A DNA stretch of 64,000 bases from Halorussus salilacus (GCF_024138125.1 NZ_CP099993.1:992001-1056000); one strand, 5' to 3'; shown: positions 9,547-18,125, numbered from the stretch's first letter. The notes: generated by a model from the sequence alone, not told the origin. Numbers and translations: made by a program.

Positions 9547-10515
9547 ATGAAAGCCGTCGTTCTTGCTGGCGGGTACGCGACGCGGCTGTGGCCCATCACG
9601 AAACACCGACCGAAGATGTTCCTCCCGGTCGGGGATTCGACCGTCATCGACCAGATATTCGCCGAACTGGAGGCCGACGACCGCATAGACGAGGTGTTCG
9701 TCTCGACCAACGAGCGGTTCGCCGACGACTTCCGGGACCACCTCGCCGACAGCGAGTTCGACAAGCCCACCCTCACCATCGAGGACACCTCCGAAGAGGA
9801 CGAGAAGTTCGGCGTGGTGGGGGCGCTGGCCCAGCTGTTCGACCGCGAGGGAATCGACGACGACACCCTCGTCATCGCTGGCGACAACCTCATCAGCTTC
9901 GCGGTCAGCGACTTCCTCGACTTCTTCGAGGCCAACGACTCGCCGACGCTCGCGGCCTACGACGTCGGCTCCCGGGAGCGCGCGAAGTCCTACGGGCTGG
10001 TCGAACTCGACGGCGAGCAGGTCGTCGACTTCCAAGAGAAGCCAGCGGACCCCAAGAGCACGCTGGTCTCCATCGCGTGCTACGTGTTCACCGCCGACAC
10101 CATCCCGCGGTTCGACGAGTACCTCGAATCGGGCAACAACCCCGACGAACCAGGGTGGTTCGTCCAGTGGCTCCAGTCGAAGGAGTCGGTGTACGCCTAC
10201 ACGTTCGACGAGGCGTGGTTCGACATCGGCACGCCCGAGAGCTACCTCGAAGCCGTGGGGTGGAAGCTCGACGGCGAGAGCAAGATCGCCGACTCGGCCA
10301 CCGTCGAGAACACCACGGTCGGCGACAACGTCCACGTCATGCCGAACGCAGAGGTGGTAAACTCCAGCGTCAACAACGCCATCGTCTTCCCGAACGCCAC
10401 CATCCGGGACTGCGACATCCGCGACTCCATCATCGACGAGAAGACCCGCGTCGAGAACATGGACCTCGCCGGTGCGCTCATCGGTGCGCACACCCAGATT
10501 CTGAACGGGGACTGA
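9547..10515 (+). CDS. Sugar-phosphate nucleotidyltransferase
   Basis: A 322-aa enzyme of the glucose-1-phosphate thymidylyl/uridylyltransferase type. The N-terminal NTP-transferase domain has AGGYATRLWPITKHRPKM (nucleotide loop and catalytic Lys), VIAGDNLIS, and GLVELDG...FQEKP. The C-terminal part, from about residue 245, has hexapeptide-repeat character (ATVENTTVGDNVHVMPNAEV) as in left-handed beta-helix acyl- or nucleotidyltransferases. It probably activates a hexose-1-phosphate for glycosylation; the exact nucleotide and sugar are not determinable. ATG 9547 is chosen because MKAVVLAGG is the canonical N-terminus; the frame is open further upstream. Confidence 0.88.
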   Translation: MKAVVLAGGYATRLWPITKHRPKMFLPVGDSTVIDQIFAELEADDRIDEVFVSTNERFADDFRDHLADSEFDKPTLTIEDTSEEDEKFGVVGALAQLFDREGIDDDTLVIAGDNLISFAVSDFLDFFEANDSPTLAAYDVGSRERAKSYGLVELDGEQVVDFQEKPADPKSTLVSIACYVFTADTIPRFDEYLESGNNPDEPGWFVQWLQSKESVYAYTFDEAWFDIGTPESYLEAVGWKLDGESKIADSATVENTTVGDNVHVMPNAEVVNSSVNNAIVFPNATIRDCDIRDSIIDEKTRVENMDLAGALIGAHTQILNGD

Positions 10516-10527
10516 CGGTCGCGTCCC

Positions 10528-10562
10528 GGGTCGCGAGCGCGGCTTCGCCGCGCTCGCGACCC
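10528..10562. terminator. Perfect 16-bp hairpin between convergent genes
   Basis: GGGTCGCGAGCGCGGC (10528-10543), loop TTC, then its exact complement (10547-10562). It sits 12 bp after the nucleotidyltransferase stop and 26 bp before the convergent Dph6-like stop, so it could serve as a bidirectional transcription end or mRNA-stabilising stem. Termination function is inferred from position only. Confidence 0.6.
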
Positions 10563-10588
10563 CGGACGGGCCCGACCGCACCCGAACG

Positions 10589-11317
10589 CTACGACCCCAA
10601 CCGAGCGTCCTCGACTCGAATCGTTCCGCGCGTCCCGTCCCACTCGGTGTCGTACTCCAGTTCGATGGGTCGGTCCATGTGGGGCCCGTCTGTGACCAGC
10701 GTCTCGAACTCCCCGCCCTCGCCGAGGATGTGGACGCCGTGGCTCTCGTTGAGTCCTTCGAGTTCCTCGAAGGCCTCGGCGTCGAGGGTCCGGCCGAGCC
10801 ACGACTCGTCGAGGCCGTAGGCCGCGACCCGGACGACGGTTATCTCGAAGCCCGCCTCCAGCATCGCGTCGGCGAGTTCTCGGGGGTCCTCCCGCCAGAG
10901 GGGCGCGAACAGGTCGGCGTCGAGCCGGTCGCACAGCCCCTCGATGCGGGAGGTCTGGTACTCGCTCTCGACCGCCCCGGCCGTGAGGCCCGCGATGCCG
11001 CCGGAGAGGTCGGCGTCGAGGTCCCGGAGGGCGGCTTCGAGGGGCCGGAGTTCGGCGTCGCCCTGCGCGCCCGACTCCTCAGCGTCGTCGGCCCCGAAGT
11101 CGTCGGGTTCGACCTCCACGAGCGGGATGCCGATGCTCTCGGCCGCGAGGGCCGCGAGTTCGGTCGCCGGAACGTGGTACATGTAGGAGTCGCCCTCCGG
11201 ATGGACCGTGAGGAGTCGCGTCACGTCCAGTCCCGATTCGAGGGCGCGGTACAGCGCCCACGAGGAGTCCTTGCCGCCCGAGAAGAGACTGACCCACTGG
11301 CCCTGCTGGTCGCTCAT
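10589..11317 (-). CDS. dph6: Diphthine--ammonia ligase-like PP-loop ATPase
   Basis: A 242-aa Dph6 homologue. The PP-loop is LFSGGKDSSWALY near residue 12, and the family tail GEGGEFETLVTDGP is at about residue 207. Dph6 amidates diphthine to diphthamide on the conserved His of elongation factor 2 using ATP and ammonia. Length agrees with archaeal Dph6. It is followed by the DUF373 gene's start region upstream (gap 40 bp, same strand), so the two may be co-transcribed. Confidence 0.88.
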   Translation of the reverse strand: MSDQQGQWVSLFSGGKDSSWALYRALESGLDVTRLLTVHPEGDSYMYHVPATELAALAAESIGIPLVEVEPDDFGADDAEESGAQGDAELRPLEAALRDLDADLSGGIAGLTAGAVESEYQTSRIEGLCDRLDADLFAPLWREDPRELADAMLEAGFEITVVRVAAYGLDESWLGRTLDAEAFEELEGLNESHGVHILGEGGEFETLVTDGPHMDRPIELEYDTEWDGTRGTIRVEDARLGS

Positions 11318-11357
11318 GGCCGCGAATCGGAGTGCCGCGGCTAAATGTCTCGCGGTC

Positions 11358-12497
11358 TCACTCCGGAATCTCCTCCAGCGTCGTGCCGGTGACGTACGAG
11401 GAGAGCTGTACCCCGAGGAGGCTCACCACGACGCCAGCGGTCACGAACAGCGCGAGTCGGGTGCCGGGCGCGAGCGAGAGGCTCCGGAGCGTGAGGTTGC
11501 CGACCTCGACGTGGGGGACCTCCACCGGGGCGAGGTAGTCCTCGCGCTGGAGGAAGTACGCCGAGAACCCCCGGACCACCAGTCCGACCGCCAGCACGCC
11601 GAACGGGAGGTTGAGGTAGGAGTTTCGCACCCGGTCGTTCCGGATGGCCTCGTCGAGGAGCCGCCCGGTCGAGGCCGCCATCGCGGCCCCGGCCAGCCAC
11701 GGCACGCTGGCGAACGCGAACGCCATCGCGGGCATCAACACCCCCTCGACCGGAATCGACATCTCCGAGACTTCGAGCGCTCCGGCGAACACGCCCACGA
11801 GCGCCAGTCCCGCGGCGACCACGTAGGTGACGATGGAGACCCGCCCGGAGTAGAGCGCGTCTTTGGCCTGCCCCGGGAGGTCGGCGACGTAGTCGTCGAC
11901 GCCGAGGCCCTTGTAGAGGACGAACACGCCGATGACCGCGGTGATGGTCGAGACCGCGATGGCCTGCCCGAACGCCATCAGCAGGATGGGGAACGCGAGC
12001 AGGGCGACCCCGACCGGGACGAGGACGGTCTGGCGTAGCTCCTCGTCGGCGAGGAACTGCTTGAGCAGGTAGTAGGTCGACTCGATGTCGCGGGCCTGCC
12101 GGACGACCACGCGGTCGACCGCGTCGACCTGTACCCGGCTCTCGATGATGGGGACGAGCCGTTCGTCCTGCGCGCTGTCGATGACGACCACCGCCGAGTC
12201 GGGGTCGTACTTCTCGACGAGTCGGTCGGTCTGCTCGGCGACCGCACGGTCCCGGCCGACCATGGTGTCGGCCGCCCCGGAGATGACCGCCACGGTGACC
12301 TCCTCGTCGCCGTCCCGGAGGTCCCGAGCCACCCGCAGGGATTCGAGCAGACAGTTGACGCTGGCGTCCTCGGGGTCGGCGAGTCCGACCTCGGTGACCA
12401 GCGACCGGACCGCCTCCCACCCGGCGACGGGCGTGTCGAGTCCGGTCTTGGTTCCGATGTCGTCGTCGCGGTCGACGCACACCACCAGCGTGCTCAT
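11358..12497 (-). CDS. DUF373 family membrane protein
   Basis: A 379-aa protein. The soluble N-terminal half (about residues 1-150, starting STLVVCVDRDDDIG) resembles the DUF373 fold, and the C-terminal half has about six transmembrane helices (from FLADEELRQTVLVPVGVALL onward). DUF373 proteins are conserved across archaea but have no established function. It precedes dph6 on the same strand and starts at ATG 12497. Confidence 0.85.
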   Translation of the reverse strand: MSTLVVCVDRDDDIGTKTGLDTPVAGWEAVRSLVTEVGLADPEDASVNCLLESLRVARDLRDGDEEVTVAVISGAADTMVGRDRAVAEQTDRLVEKYDPDSAVVVIDSAQDERLVPIIESRVQVDAVDRVVVRQARDIESTYYLLKQFLADEELRQTVLVPVGVALLAFPILLMAFGQAIAVSTITAVIGVFVLYKGLGVDDYVADLPGQAKDALYSGRVSIVTYVVAAGLALVGVFAGALEVSEMSIPVEGVLMPAMAFAFASVPWLAGAAMAASTGRLLDEAIRNDRVRNSYLNLPFGVLAVGLVVRGFSAYFLQREDYLAPVEVPHVEVGNLTLRSLSLAPGTRLALFVTAGVVVSLLGVQLSSYVTGTTLEEIPE

Positions 12498-12611
12498 GTC
12501 GCGTGCCTGAATCCAGACGTGCGGGGGATAAAAACCCTCGTGCTAGCCGGTCGCCGACCCGTTTCGGTCGGATGCGGAACGCATATGCCACCCGACAGTA
12601 TCGGTGAGCGT

Positions 12612-13163
12612 ATGCCCGGCGCACGCATCACGCGCGGCCAGCGAGTCACGCTCCGGACGGTCGAGAGCGAGGACGTTCCGTTCGTCCAGCGCGCGAGCGC
12701 CGACCCCGACATCCGGTACCCGCTCGGAACGCCCCTCCGGAACCGAGCGCAACTCGACGGTCTGGTCGAGGACGAGAGCGCCGACCGATTCCTCGTCTGC
12801 ATCGAGGACGACGGCGGTCCGGGCCGACCCGACGACGAGGACCTCCGGCGGGTCGGCGTCGTCACGGTGAAAGACGCCGACTACAAGCGCCCCGAACTCG
12901 GCTACTGGCTCGTCCCGGAGGTCCACGGCGAGGGCTACGGCACGGAATCGGTCGGCCTCGTCGTCGACTACGTCTTCCGGGAGTACGACACCCCCGCCAT
13001 CGGCGCGCACGTCTTCGCGTTCAACGACGCCTCGCGCGCCCTGCTGGAGTCGCTCGGATTCGACGAGGAGGGGCGCAAGCGGAAGTTCATGTTCGTGGAC
13101 GGCGAGCATCGGGACATGATCCAGTACGGGCTTCTGCGGAGCGAGTGGCGGGGACAGGAGTGA
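12612..13163 (+). CDS. GNAT N-acetyltransferase (RimJ/RimL-like)
   Basis: A 183-aa GNAT protein. Its N-terminus (ITRGQRVTLRTVESEDVPF) is typical of RimJ/RimL-type N-acetyltransferases. The acetyl-CoA loop is seen as VHGEGYGTESVGLVVDY, followed by FAFNDASRALLESLGF. Likely it acetylates a protein N-terminus or a small molecule. Three in-frame ATGs exist (12519, 12585, 12612). I chose 12612 because the conserved domain starts directly after it and a CATATG TATA-like element is about 27 nt upstream. Confidence 0.83.
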   Translation: MPGARITRGQRVTLRTVESEDVPFVQRASADPDIRYPLGTPLRNRAQLDGLVEDESADRFLVCIEDDGGPGRPDDEDLRRVGVVTVKDADYKRPELGYWLVPEVHGEGYGTESVGLVVDYVFREYDTPAIGAHVFAFNDASRALLESLGFDEEGRKRKFMFVDGEHRDMIQYGLLRSEWRGQE

Positions 13164-13498
13164 GTGCGACGGGGGACCCGACGAGTCAGGCGGATTTTGC
13201 CTCCGCGGGGTCCACGAGGTTGGCGACATGTCCGAAGCCGTCGAACCTCCTTCGGTCACCATCAATGCTACACTTCGGGCCGGGAACCCCCCTTCCCCAC
13301 GTTCGACGGGACAAGAGACCGCCCCTTACCACAGAAAATACCAATATTATTAGAGGATAAATTCAGTTGCGAGGTGAGAAACTTTCTGTGAGCGAAGGGG
13401 CTTATGCGAGCGAGGCGTGATTTATCTATTTTAAAAACCTGTCGCGTCGAAGCCGCTGAACAGCGACGACGCAACGCTATCAGCTTTGGCTCTCGTTG
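13164..13498. other. Intergenic region entering a low-GC islet, with a long inverted repeat
   Basis: There is no credible gene. From about 13320 the composition falls sharply from roughly 65-70% GC to AT-rich sequence. The arms CCCCTT-acc-ACAGAAA (13322-13337) and TTTCTGT-gagcg-AAGGGG (13383-13400) pair across 79 bp around an AT-rich centre. The element could be a small mobile-element remnant or a structured terminator of the downstream minus-strand gene. Confidence 0.5.
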
Positions 13499-13894
13499 TC
13501 AGTAGAATTTCCAAACGAGAGCCACCACGCCAGCCAGAACCCCCATACCAAGTGTTCCCACTATGGCTGACCTCACCATCTTGTACACATTAACTGCCAT
13601 GTCTTCTGGCAAGCCAGCGTCGTACAGGAATCCTGCAATTCCTGAAGCCACACCATTGGCTACCCCAAACACGAAACCAGCTGTGAGTAGTCCAACGATG
13701 GCTACTCCAAGGAACATTAGCAATATTTTTTCATCTTGGTCTCTTGAAGCCATCATGTCATCGAACGACATGGTATCTAATAAGCTTTGGGGCAACTCCA
13801 CATTCTCTATTCCAAGATTATAAGCAGATAGACGGCTCAATACACGCGAATACTGCAACGATTGCATCCCATTTTTACATATAAAAGGCGGCAT
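13499..13894 (-). CDS. Unknown membrane protein in low-GC islet
   Basis: A 131-aa protein I do not recognise. The N-terminal half is soluble. Two clear hydrophobic segments follow (ILLMFLGVAIVGLLTAGFVF at about 57-76 and AIVGTLGMGVLAGVVALVW at about 111-129) with a Gly-rich GVANGVASGIAGFLYDAGL stretch between. Codon use and GC content are much lower than in neighbouring genes, suggesting acquisition. Start ATG 13894 follows an AGGGTGG purine run; ATG 13867 is an alternative. Lineage and function are unknown. Confidence 0.6.
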   Translation of the reverse strand: MPPFICKNGMQSLQYSRVLSRLSAYNLGIENVELPQSLLDTMSFDDMMASRDQDEKILLMFLGVAIVGLLTAGFVFGVANGVASGIAGFLYDAGLPEDMAVNVYKMVRSAIVGTLGMGVLAGVVALVWKFY

Positions 13895-14082
13895 TTATTT
13901 CCACCCTCTTTCCCCTGCTTAGATTCCCATCAATAGCCGCTAATGAGACGATTATCATGGGTTTGAACATCTATGGGTTCGGAGAATCTCGCCCAGAATT
14001 TTGCAACGGAGTTTTGCAACGAACAAGGGGGATTTGCAACGATTTCAGGATTTGAGTGCATTCAAGATTGAGTGAATAAGTG
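13895..14082. repeat. Three TTTGCAACG repeats in low-GC spacer
   Basis: The 9-mer TTTGCAACG occurs at 14000-14008, 14013-14021 and 14033-14041 in the spacer upstream of the islet membrane gene and downstream of the endonuclease III gene. A related TGCAACGA lies near 13855. The copies are direct repeats 13 and 20 bp apart. They could be protein-binding iterons or a slipped duplication. Confidence 0.6.
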
Positions 14083-15033
14083 TCACTCAACTGTCTCCGC
14101 TGGGTCAACAACTTCTCCAGTTTCTGGGTTGACTCCTACACGGTCACAAAGGTCATACAGCGGGCAAGCTTCTGGTCCCTCAAGGCAGACAGGCTTACGG
14201 GCCGTACAGTATTCCCGGCCGAATTGAATTGTAGCTGTATGACCGAATCCGCATTTCTCTGGGGGTACACCGCCGTGAGCAAAGGTAATTTCCTCCCCGT
14301 CAATGAGGTAAGTCCCCCCGTTGTGGAACTCATCGCCATCTGATTGACTGGCCTCTTTATAGCGTTTTGCTATCGTCTGCGGTCCGAACCCACATTTCTC
14401 GGCCGGAACGTCGCGTTCCAGGGCCGCCCGGACTTCCTCGTGGTCGGCGTCAGGGGCCGCGATCCCGAGTCGTCGGTAGACGCGGTGGACGTGGGTGTCG
14501 ACCGGGAAGACGCCGCCGCGACCGCCCGCGAACAGCAGGACGCAGTCGGCCGTCTTGGGACCGACGCCGCTCAGGTCGAGCAGGGCCGACCGGACCTCCG
14601 CGGGGTCGCCGTCCCTGACGAACTCGTCGAACGCCGCCGCGCTCCCGTGGTCGTCGAGGACGCGCTCGGCCACGGCGGTCAGCACGTCGGCCTTCCGGTT
14701 GTAGAGTCCTGCGGGCCGGATGGTGTCGGCGAGCGCCTCGGGGTCGGCGTCGGCGAGCGCGGCCGCGAGGTCGCGGCCGCCCTCGCCGTATCGGTCCATC
14801 AGCGCGTCGTGGGCGGGCTGGCTCGCCACGTCGCTGGTGTTCTGGCTCAGGATGGTGCGGACCAGACACTCGAAGGCGTCCCGGCCGCCGTAGGTCTTCG
14901 TCCAGTACAGGTCGCCGAGGCGGTCGACGACCGCCTCGGCTCGGGTGGCGGGGTCCCCGGACGCGAACTCGGCGAACGAGCTCCCCGCGGGGTCGCCCCC
15001 GCTGATGTTCTCGGCGGGTTCGGGGTCGTCCAT
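14083..15033 (-). CDS. nth: Endonuclease III-type DNA glycosylase with aberrant 3' third
   Basis: A 316-aa base-excision repair glycosylase/AP lyase. The N-terminal 215 residues are normal: FECLVRTILSQNTSD, the helix-hairpin-helix LSGVGPKTADCVLLF with catalytic Lys, and VDTHVHRVYRR with catalytic Asp. The 4Fe-4S cluster cysteines are EYCTARKPVC, then C and C (PEACPLYDLC). The motif EKCGFG occurs twice, 141 bp apart, with a 47-residue insert between the copies that I do not recall in haloarchaeal Nth. From about 14395 down to the stop the gene is much lower in GC than its 5' part, matching the adjacent islet. It may still be active, because all catalytic and cluster residues are present. Confidence 0.85.
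   Translation of the reverse strand: MDDPEPAENISGGDPAGSSFAEFASGDPATRAEAVVDRLGDLYWTKTYGGRDAFECLVRTILSQNTSDVASQPAHDALMDRYGEGGRDLAAALADADPEALADTIRPAGLYNRKADVLTAVAERVLDDHGSAAAFDEFVRDGDPAEVRSALLDLSGVGPKTADCVLLFAGGRGGVFPVDTHVHRVYRRLGIAAPDADHEEVRAALERDVPAEKCGFGPQTIAKRYKEASQSDGDEFHNGGTYLIDGEEITFAHGGVPPEKCGFGHTATIQFGREYCTARKPVCLEGPEACPLYDLCDRVGVNPETGEVVDPAETVE
14243..14409 (-). repeat. Imperfect direct repeat bounding a 141-bp in-frame insert in nth
   Basis: Two imperfect copies (14243-14268 and 14384-14409, about 18 of 26 identical) both encode P-x-EKCGFG and lie exactly 141 bp (47 codons) apart. The intervening segment keeps the reading frame. The copy nearer the 3' end and everything after it have low-GC codon use. 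Confidence 0.7.
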
Positions 15034-15065
15034 GGCCGACGTTCGGAGCGCCAGCGGATTAAACG

Positions 15066-15491
15066 CTACTCACCGGCGAGCGCGTGGAGGCGGAGCGCGC
15101 CGCCCACGGCCAAATGCACGCCGCCGAGCGCGGTCAGGAAGAAGCCCGCGCCCGGCACGAACACGCCGAGGTAGTCGAGGCCGTAGACGACGAGGTAGAC
15201 CGCGGTGGTCCCGGCGACCACCCCGCCGCCCGCCATCGCGACCGCGGCGAACCGAACCGTCCGGAATCGCGCGGCGGGGAGGACGCCGACCAGCGCGACC
15301 CCGGTCGCGGCGAGCGCGACCCAGTCCAGCCCCTCGATTCCGGCGGTCATTCCGGGGAGGTGTATCGCGGGGACCGGGCCGTCGTATCCGGGCCGGACGA
15401 CCAGCCACGGGAGCCACGTCCCGACCGCGACGCCCGCGGCTCCGAGGCTGGTGACGACCGTTGCGAGCGCCGAGCGCGTTCCCCGGGTCAT
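15066..15491 (-). CDS. Small four-helix membrane protein
   Basis: A 141-aa membrane protein with about four hydrophobic helices, for example SALATVVTSLGAAGVAVGTW at the N-terminus and FVPGAGFFLTALGGVHLAVG near the end. A short extracellular-type loop follows the first helix. I chose ATG 15491 because it overlaps the DUF371 stop in an ATGA tetranucleotide, indicating translational coupling. The longer upstream frame is a shadow of DUF371. Function unknown. Confidence 0.7.
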   Translation of the reverse strand: MTRGTRSALATVVTSLGAAGVAVGTWLPWLVVRPGYDGPVPAIHLPGMTAGIEGLDWVALAATGVALVGVLPAARFRTVRFAAVAMAGGGVVAGTTAVYLVVYGLDYLGVFVPGAGFFLTALGGVHLAVGGALRLHALAGE

Positions 15492-15904
15492 TCCTCGACC
15501 GACAGCATGACGGTCAGTTCGGCGCCCTCGGCGAGCGCCGCCACCAGCTCGCGGTCGAAGCCCTCGGCCGCGAACGCCGCGCCGAGCAGTATCGTCCGGT
15601 CGTCGACGTAGTCGCTGGTCCGGCCGACCGCGCTCCGGTCGCTCTCGAAGGTGAGGTCGGGGTCGCCCCGGCCGGTGACGGTCTCGCGGTGGCCGTCGGC
15701 CTCGAAGGTGGCGGTGATGGTCGCGTCGCGGTTCCGACACGCGGAGACGAACTCGGGGTCGAAGTCGGCCGGGGCACGGTCGGCCTCGACGGCGAGGATG
15801 CAGTCGCCCGCGGGGGTGAGGTAGTCGTCGGTCGTGACCTCGAAGGTGCTGGCGTGGGCGGCCGAGACGTTCTCGTGGCCGCGCGCGCGGATGACTTCTC
15901 GCAT
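15488..15904 (-). CDS. DUF371 family protein
   Basis: A 138-aa protein starting MREVIRARGHENVSAAHAST, which is characteristic of DUF371, a conserved archaeal beta-rich protein family of unknown function. The first residues of the domain (GHENV...TFEVTTDDYLTP) are intact and the length is normal. It overlaps the following membrane-protein gene by 4 bp. Confidence 0.85.
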   Translation of the reverse strand: MREVIRARGHENVSAAHASTFEVTTDDYLTPAGDCILAVEADRAPADFDPEFVSACRNRDATITATFEADGHRETVTGRGDPDLTFESDRSAVGRTSDYVDDRTILLGAAFAAEGFDRELVAALAEGAELTVMLSVEE

Positions 15905-15962
15905 GTGGGTGGTTCGGAGCGGGGGCCACTTCAGGGTCGCTATCCCGGCGCGGCCGACGCTC

Positions 15963-16115
15963 CTATCGGACGACGGTCACCGTGACCGCGCCGCAGGCGC
16001 ACTCGTAGGCGCGGCGCTCGCCCGCGTCGGTCTCCATCCGGAGCATCAACTGGGTCTCGCCGAGCGTTCGCTCGCAACCGGGAGCGTCGCAGGCGCACCG
16101 AAGGTCTTCGAGCAT
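15963..16115 (-). CDS. 50-aa cysteine-pair microprotein
   Basis: A short open frame of 50 residues starting MLEDLRCACDAPGCERTLG and ending YECACGAVTVTVVR. The cysteines are arranged CAC...C and CAC, five in all. Two CxC pairs suggest a zinc-binding ribbon-like microprotein, a type common in haloarchaea. It lies on the same strand as DUF371, 58 bp upstream of it. There is no homology evidence by eye beyond this pattern. Confidence 0.6.
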   Translation of the reverse strand: MLEDLRCACDAPGCERTLGETQLMLRMETDAGERRAYECACGAVTVTVVR

Positions 16116-16206
16116 GCCCGAAGGTGGGCGCGCCATCCCCCTTAAATCGAGCCATGGCCGGAGTGAAAGTGAAAGTGGTCGCCCGCCGGACGTAAAACCT
16201 ATCTGG

Positions 16207-16222
16207 TAGGGGTCTCGTCCCC
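16207..16222 (+). promoter_or_regulatory. Small inverted repeat just before the GH2 start
   Basis: AGGGG-tctcgt-CCCCT lies 6-21 nt before the ATG at 16228. It may be a small hairpin in a 5' leader or an operator. The function is inferred only. Confidence 0.35.
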
Positions 16223-16227
16223 TCAGT

Positions 16228-18125
16228 ATGTCTCTGACCGACTGGACGGCCGCCGCGGTCGACCCGTCCCCGGGCGACCCCCCGGACCCCGAGGAGTGGC
16301 ATCCGGTCGAGGTGCCCGGACGGCCCGAGCGGTTCGCCGACGCCGACGCGGTCGCCTACCGGACCCGGTTTGCCGACCCCCGCGAGGGCGACGAGCGCGC
16401 AACCCTCGAACTCCGGGGGCTGTTCGCACGCGCCCGAATCTGGCTCAACGGCGAGCAGTTGGGCGAACACGACGCCTACTTCGTCCCCGCGCGGTACGAA
16501 CTCGACCTCGAAGCCGAAAACGAACTCCTCGTGGAGTGTCGCGCCCCCGACCGCTTCGGCGGCGTGTACGCGACCGACCGCGTGCCCGACGAGCGCGCGG
16601 TGCCGGGCATCTGGTGGGGAGCGGAACTCGAAACGCATCCGACGACGTTCCTCGATTCGCTCTCGCTGACTCCGCGAGCGACCGACGACGGCGCTGTCAT
16701 CGACGCCGCAATCGCGGTCGAGGCGGGCGAGGACCTCGACGACCGCATCTCCATCTCGGTCCGACCGCAGGGGTTCCGCGGCGGCGGCGTGATGGAGCGC
16801 GCCCGCGTCTCGGCCGACGCCGGGGAGCGCGCGGTCGTCGAGAAGACCCTCGAACTCCGCGAGCCAGCCTACTGGTGGCCTGCGGGGTTCGGTCCCCAGC
16901 ACCAGTACGCGGTCCGGGCGAAACTCGGCGACTCCGAGCGGGTCGTCGAGACCGGCCTCGCCGAGGTCGAACGCGGCGAGGAGGGGCTCGTCGTCAACGG
17001 CCAGCGCGTCCCGACCCGCGGATTCTCCCTGCTTCCCACGGGCGACCCCACCTGGGACGTAGAGCGCGCGGCCAACGCGAACGCGAACCTCGTCCGGGCG
17101 TACGGTCACGCTCCGGCCGCCGAGTTCTACGAGGCGGCCGCCGACGCCGGACTGCTCGTCTGGCAGGACCTCCCGCTGGTCGGGCCGGGCGCGTACGACG
17201 CCGAGCGCGCGACCGGCCTCGCCGGGGCGCTCGCGGGCGGGTCGAGCGCCACCCCTGCGTGGCCGCCTTCGGCGTCCACGCCGACCCGACCAACCACCTC
17301 GCTGGCGTCGGCCCCTCGCGGTTCGCGCGGCACAGGATTCGCTGGCGGGCGTGGCGCGCGAGCTACGACGAGAGCGACGACCGGGCGGTCGCCGAGTCGC
17401 TCGCCGACGACGCTCCCGCGTTCGCGGTCTCGGGCGCGCCCGGCATCGGGGCCGACGCCGCCCACCTCTACCCCGGCTGGGAGTACGGCACGCCCGAGGA
17501 CGCCGAGTGGCTGGTGGAGAAGTACGACGCCGACGACGTGGTCGGCGGCTTCGGCGCGGGGTCGCTGGCGACGAACCTCGAATCCGGCGACGCCGCGGGC
17601 GTCGCCGGATTCGACGCAGACGCCCACGCGGCCTACGTCCCGGCCGGAGCGGGCGAGGGAGCCGCGGGCGACGACCGGGACCCGGTCGAGGCCTCTCAGG
17701 CGTATCAGGCCCGCGTCCTCAAGACCGTGACCGAGACGCTCCGGCGGCGCGAGACCGGCGTGTTGGCGGCCGACGCGCTCCGGGACGCCGACGCGGGCGC
17801 GGGCATGGGCGTGCTGGCGGCCGACGGCACCGAGAAGGCGGGGTACGCCGCCATTGCGGCGTCACTCGAACCCGTGCAGGTCGTCCTCGACGGCTACCCC
17901 TCTGGCGGGGACGACCGGAAGCTGACCGTCTGCAACGACACGCCCGAGTCGGTGTCGGGGACCGTCTCGTGGACCGCGGGCGACCGCAGCGGCGGCGCCG
18001 AGGTCGAGGTCGCCGCCTACGGTCGCGAGACCGCCGGGAAGCTCCGGGTTCCCGGCGACGCCCGAGCGGTCGAACTGTCGCTGTCGTGGGACGACGGCGA
18101 GGTCTCGAACGAGTATCGTTTATAA
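16228..18125 (+). pseudogene. Glycoside hydrolase family 2-like protein, interrupted by a frameshift
   Basis: Two overlapping frames encode one protein of about 632 aa. The first frame (from ATG 16228) has a sugar-binding jelly-roll domain (ARIWLNGEQLGEHDAYF), the WWPAGFGPQHQYAV motif of beta-mannosidase-like GH2 proteins, and part of the catalytic TIM barrel (NANLVRAYGHAPAAEFY, WQDLPLV). The second frame continues from HPCVAAFGVHADP to a beta-sandwich end at 18125. The frames switch at the G run 17239-17241. One extra G there would restore AGGVERHPCVAAFG, so a 1-bp deletion is the simplest explanation. Real inactivation and sequencing error cannot be separated here. Confidence 0.75.

Noticed and set aside
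13164-13391. 75-aa plus-strand ORF after GNAT
   Set aside because: No recognisable pattern, unusual codon use and it crosses the composition border; not supported.
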